A stretch of DNA of 32,270 nt, taken from Glycomyces paridis (GTDB taxonomy: Bacteria > Actinomycetota > Actinomycetes > Mycobacteriales > Micromonosporaceae). Of this stretch, positions 30,107 through 32,270 are shown piece after piece; the first letter of the stretch is position 1, and the number at the start of each line of letters is the position of its first letter. The notes under the pieces are model-generated. The model did not search any database. It had not been told where the DNA came from and saw nothing but the letters and a program-made list of their open reading frames with translations. Location: NCBI RefSeq assembly GCF_004912155.1, contig NZ_STGX01000009.1, forward strand, positions 25,254 through 57,523. Direction: 5' to 3'. Position numbers and translations under genes: made by a program.

Positions 30107-31012
30107 ATGTCTCGATGGACCGACCTCGCCACCTGGCGAGGCCCCACCCCGCACAAGAACGCGGGCAAGCAGACCGAGGTCCGCGGCCTCGTCGTCCACA
30201 TCGCCGCCGGCTGGTACGACGGCACCATCGACTGGCAGAAAAACCCGAAGTCGAAGGTCTCCTCGCACTTCGTGGTGTCGCGCAAGGGCGAGGTCGCGCA
30301 GATGGTCGACACCGCCGACGCCGCCTGGACCCAGCGATCCGGCAACGGCGAGTGGCTGAGCGTCGAGTGCGAAGGCTTCATCGCCTCGGACGAGAAGAAC
30401 CCCGGAGGCTGGGAGCGGCTCACCGACGCGCAGCTCGACGCCGTCGCGCGCCTCCTCGCCCGCTGCCACACCGCCCACGCCGTGCCCCTCCAGGTGACCT
30501 CCTCGGCCACCGGCCGCGGCCTCGGCCACCACTCCATGGGCGCCGACTGGGGCCACAAGCAGTGCCCCGGCGCCCCCATCATCGCCCAGAAACCCGCCAT
30601 CGTCGCCCGCGCGGCGGCCCTCACGAACGGAGACGACGACATGCCGCTGAACAAGAACGACGCCGAGGTCGTGTGGTCGACCGACGGCCTCATCCCCGCC
30701 CCCGCGACCGCCCTCAAGACCGACCCGCGCAACACGCACTGGGCGCCCGCGTCGTACCTCCAGTGGACCTACGCCTCGGTCGCCGACGTGAAGGCCGAGC
30801 AGAAGGCCGCGCGCCTGCGCGACGAGGCGATCCTCGCCGCCGTCAAGGGCCTCGACACCGCCGCGGTCCTGGCCGCCGTCAAAGCCGCCGCCGCCGCCGA
30901 CGTCAAGCGCGACGCCGAGCTGATCGCCGAACTGCGCTCCATGGCCGCCGGCCACCCCGAGGCCGACGCCATCGTCGACGCGCTCGCGGTCCGGCTCACC
31001 AACCGGGAGTAG
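30107..31012 (+). CDS. Endolysin, N-acetylmuramoyl-L-alanine amidase
   Basis: A 301-aa lysin. Residues 1 to about 170 are an Amidase_2 domain with zinc ligands His31 (GLVVHIAAG), His141/142 (LGHHSMGADWGH) and Cys153 (KQCPG). It cuts the bond between MurNAc and L-Ala in peptidoglycan. The C-terminal 130 residues are a long helical Ala/Lys/Asp-rich region (AVLAAVKAAAAADVKRDAEL) instead of a recognised LysM or SH3 wall-binding repeat. No signal peptide, so it needs a holin. TAGGAG lies 8 nt before ATG. The two membrane-protein genes follow directly. Confidence 0.92.
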   Translation: MSRWTDLATWRGPTPHKNAGKQTEVRGLVVHIAAGWYDGTIDWQKNPKSKVSSHFVVSRKGEVAQMVDTADAAWTQRSGNGEWLSVECEGFIASDEKNPGGWERLTDAQLDAVARLLARCHTAHAVPLQVTSSATGRGLGHHSMGADWGHKQCPGAPIIAQKPAIVARAAALTNGDDDMPLNKNDAEVVWSTDGLIPAPATALKTDPRNTHWAPASYLQWTYASVADVKAEQKAARLRDEAILAAVKGLDTAAVLAAVKAAAAADVKRDAELIAELRSMAAGHPEADAIVDALAVRLTNRE

Positions 31013-31014
31013 CC

Positions 31015-31395
31015 ATGACGATCGACCTGCCCGTCCTCCTCGGCATTCTCGTCGCCCTTGGCGCGGTCGTCACCTACGCCGCCGGTGCGCTGCGCGGTCT
31101 CAAGAAGTGGGTGCGCAGGACCGCGACGAGCGCGGAGCGCACCGAGGAGAACTTGGCGACGACGTCCGGCACGTCGCTCGCGGCGACCGTGGAGCGCACG
31201 GCGGTCGCGCTCGACCGCATCCAGCTCCGGCTCGACGGCCAGGACCGCCGCCTCGACGGCCAGGACGTGGTCGTGCGCGAAACGCATGACCTCGCGATCG
31301 GCGCGAAGGCGATCGCCGTCGACGTCCGCGACCGCCTCGACCGCCACCTCATCCACGACCACGGTGCGCAACCCGCACCACCCACCCAGGAGTGA
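31015..31395 (+). CDS. Small N-terminal-helix membrane protein of the lysis module
   Basis: A 126-aa protein. One membrane helix (LPVLLGILVALGAVVTYAAG) at residues 5-25 is followed by a charged coiled-coil-like region (TAVALDRIQLRLDGQDRRLD) and a His-rich tail. It resembles the DUF2746-like proteins found after lysin genes in actinophages, sometimes taken as a holin partner. The start is 2 nt after the endolysin stop. The role in lysis is by position. Confidence 0.75.
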   Translation: MTIDLPVLLGILVALGAVVTYAAGALRGLKKWVRRTATSAERTEENLATTSGTSLAATVERTAVALDRIQLRLDGQDRRLDGQDVVVRETHDLAIGAKAIAVDVRDRLDRHLIHDHGAQPAPPTQE

Positions 31396-31397
31396 CC

Positions 31398-31763
31398 ATG
31401 CACGACCCGATTAGTACCGCGCCCGCGGTCCCGCCCTCCACGAGCACGACGCCCGCCGTCGTGCGCACCGCCGTCCCCTACGCCGTCGGCGGCCTCCTCG
31501 CCCTCCTCGCCGCCCTCGGCGCCGACCTCGACCCCGCCGCCGAAGCGCTCCTCACGCCTGCCGTGGCGTTCGTCCTCGGCACGCTGTACTACCTCGGCGT
31601 CCGCAAACTCGCGCGTCGCTTCCCGTGGGTCGAGCCCCTCCTCGGCGTCGCCCGCCCGCCCGTCCACACCGAGGCCGCCACCCGCCAGGTCTACGACCCC
31701 GACACCGGCCACCTCGTCAACGCCTACGTCATCACCAACGCCCCCGAACGGCCCACTACGTAA
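31398..31763 (+). CDS. Putative holin
   Basis: A 121-aa protein with two membrane segments (VRTAVPYAVGGLLALLAALG; LLTPAVAFVLGTLYYLGVRK), a short loop between, and a polar C-terminus (HTEAATRQVYDPDTGHLVNA). Size and topology match class II holins, which open the membrane for the endolysin. ATG with AGGAG 5 nt upstream is preferred over the GTG at 31392. It is the last gene before the strong terminator. Confidence 0.75.
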   Translation: MHDPISTAPAVPPSTSTTPAVVRTAVPYAVGGLLALLAALGADLDPAAEALLTPAVAFVLGTLYYLGVRKLARRFPWVEPLLGVARPPVHTEAATRQVYDPDTGHLVNAYVITNAPERPTT

Positions 31764-31778
31764 GGCCCGCAACGCGAC

Positions 31779-31807
31779 GGCGCCCACCCGGTCGGGTGGG
31801 CGCCTTT
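31779..31807 (+). terminator. Strong intrinsic terminator after lysis genes
   Basis: GGCGCCCACCCG (31779-31790) and CGGGTGGGCGCC (31793-31804) form a 12-bp perfect stem with a tiny loop, followed by TTTCGTCGT. It ends the late operon 15 nt after the holin stop. Confidence 0.9.
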
Positions 31808-31827
31808 CGTCGTACCCGGCACAACCC

Positions 31828-31844
31828 ATCACCCGAACGGGTGA
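31828..31844. promoter_or_regulatory. TCACCCG-AA-CGGGTGA dyad upstream of lipoprotein gene
   Basis: A 16-bp dyad (31829-31844, perfect except the central AA), about 90 nt before the lipoprotein ATG. It shares the ATCACCCGA(T/A)CGGGT core with the 1515-1530 site upstream of the 931-1419 membrane-protein gene, at a similar distance from the start. Just beyond it, GAGTGGACAGA (31845-31855) also occurs at 1443-1453. The rest of the 31764-31933 gap has no gene. Confidence 0.5.
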
Positions 31845-31933
31845 GAGTGGACAGACGACGCAACCGATCGCGCCGGCGGCGGCGTGTTGGCCCCGTCCGC
31901 CCACACCCCCCGATCGAAAGGGCACACTCCTCC

Positions 31934-32270
31934 ATGACCACCCGCATCCGCACCGGCGCCTGGTGGGCGCTCGGCGCCGGCCTCACCGCCCTCGTCCTCG
32001 CCTGCACCAGCCCCGGCACCTCCGACTCCTCCACCGACAGCGACGGCGGCGGAAACGACGGCGAGGCCGGCGACAAGGCCGCCGGGTTCTACGAGGCCTT
32101 CGGCGACTTCGACGCCGTCGACCACGACGGCGAGGGCGACGCCGTCATCGACCTGCCCGAGGGCGTCACCCAGGCCATGGTCACCGCCACCCACGACGGC
32201 GACGCCAACTTCTCCATCGCCGGCCTCGACGCGGACAACCAGCCGACCATCGACCTCCTGGTCAACACCA
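31934..32270 (+). CDS. Secreted lipoprotein, cut by window edge
   Basis: At least 112 residues, still open at the window end. Residues 4-23 are a signal peptide (RIRTGAWWALGAGLTALVLA) with lipobox LVLAC and lipidated Cys24, followed by a Ser/Gly/Asp linker and a small domain (AGFYEAFGDFDAVDHDGEGD; VIDLPEGVTQAMVTATHDGD). The family is not recognised. Placement after the lysis operon with its own promoter region suggests a prophage cargo gene expressed in the lysogen, perhaps superinfection exclusion, as shown for some prophage lipoproteins in other Gram-positives. It could instead be a host gene just beyond attR; the shared upstream dyad argues for phage. ATG with CACTCCTCC upstream (no strong ribosome site). 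Confidence 0.75.
   Translation, partial: MTTRIRTGAWWALGAGLTALVLACTSPGTSDSSTDSDGGGNDGEAGDKAAGFYEAFGDFDAVDHDGEGDAVIDLPEGVTQAMVTATHDGDANFSIAGLDADNQPTIDLLVNT

Overview
The window is most of a temperate siphovirus genome, very probably an integrated prophage, from a high-GC Gram-positive actinobacterium. The evidence is a very GC-rich sequence, frequent GTG/TTG starts with AAGGAGG-type ribosome sites, a phage WhiB-family protein (WhiB is confined to Actinobacteria and their phages), an actinobacterial-type initiator tRNA, and an HK97-type head and long-tail gene order typical of actinophages. The species cannot be read from the sequence. No unambiguous bacterial housekeeping gene is visible. The left edge cuts a tyrosine integrase and the right edge cuts a lipoprotein gene.

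Layout: (1) 1-2057, minus strand: integrase, a small membrane protein and the HTH repressor, i.e. the lysogeny block. (2) 2047-2345: divergent control region with a repeated 16-bp dyad (GTCC-N8-(G/A)GAC), which I read as the repressor/Cro operator array. (3) 2346-3077, plus strand: two small HTH proteins (Cro/excisionase-like), then an initiator-like tRNA(CAU) flanked by hairpins. (4) 3078-12791: early operon of tightly overlapping small genes. It includes three tiny membrane proteins, Cys-rich zinc proteins, an HNH-like protein lacking the expected histidines, a WhiB-like protein, a replication initiator carrying an iteron array inside its own gene, a DnaC-type helicase loader, and a Nudix enzyme with a long N-terminal extension. 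(5) 12792-13448: terminator, HNH nuclease and a GC-rich palindromic stretch that is a candidate cos region. (6) 13449-23363: small and large terminase, portal-MuF fusion, prohead protease, capsid, head-tail connectors, tail tube, and tail chaperones with a canonical -1 frameshift site. (7) 23390-31763: tape measure, minor tail proteins including a PhoD-like phosphoesterase, amidase endolysin, two small membrane/holin proteins, and a strong terminator. (8) 31764-32270: a promoter region and a putative lysogenic-conversion lipoprotein, cut by the window edge.

How it works together: the repressor likely shuts off rightward early transcription through the dyad array. On induction the early HTH proteins and the replication pair (initiator plus loader, an arrangement like lambda O/P with the origin inside the initiator gene) act first. 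HNH/terminase then packages DNA into HK97-type heads. The most unusual items are the phage-borne initiator-like tRNA, the operator array, the iterons read in two codon phases, and a second dyad motif shared by the promoter regions of the two presumed lysogen-expressed membrane/lipoprotein genes at opposite ends of the phage.
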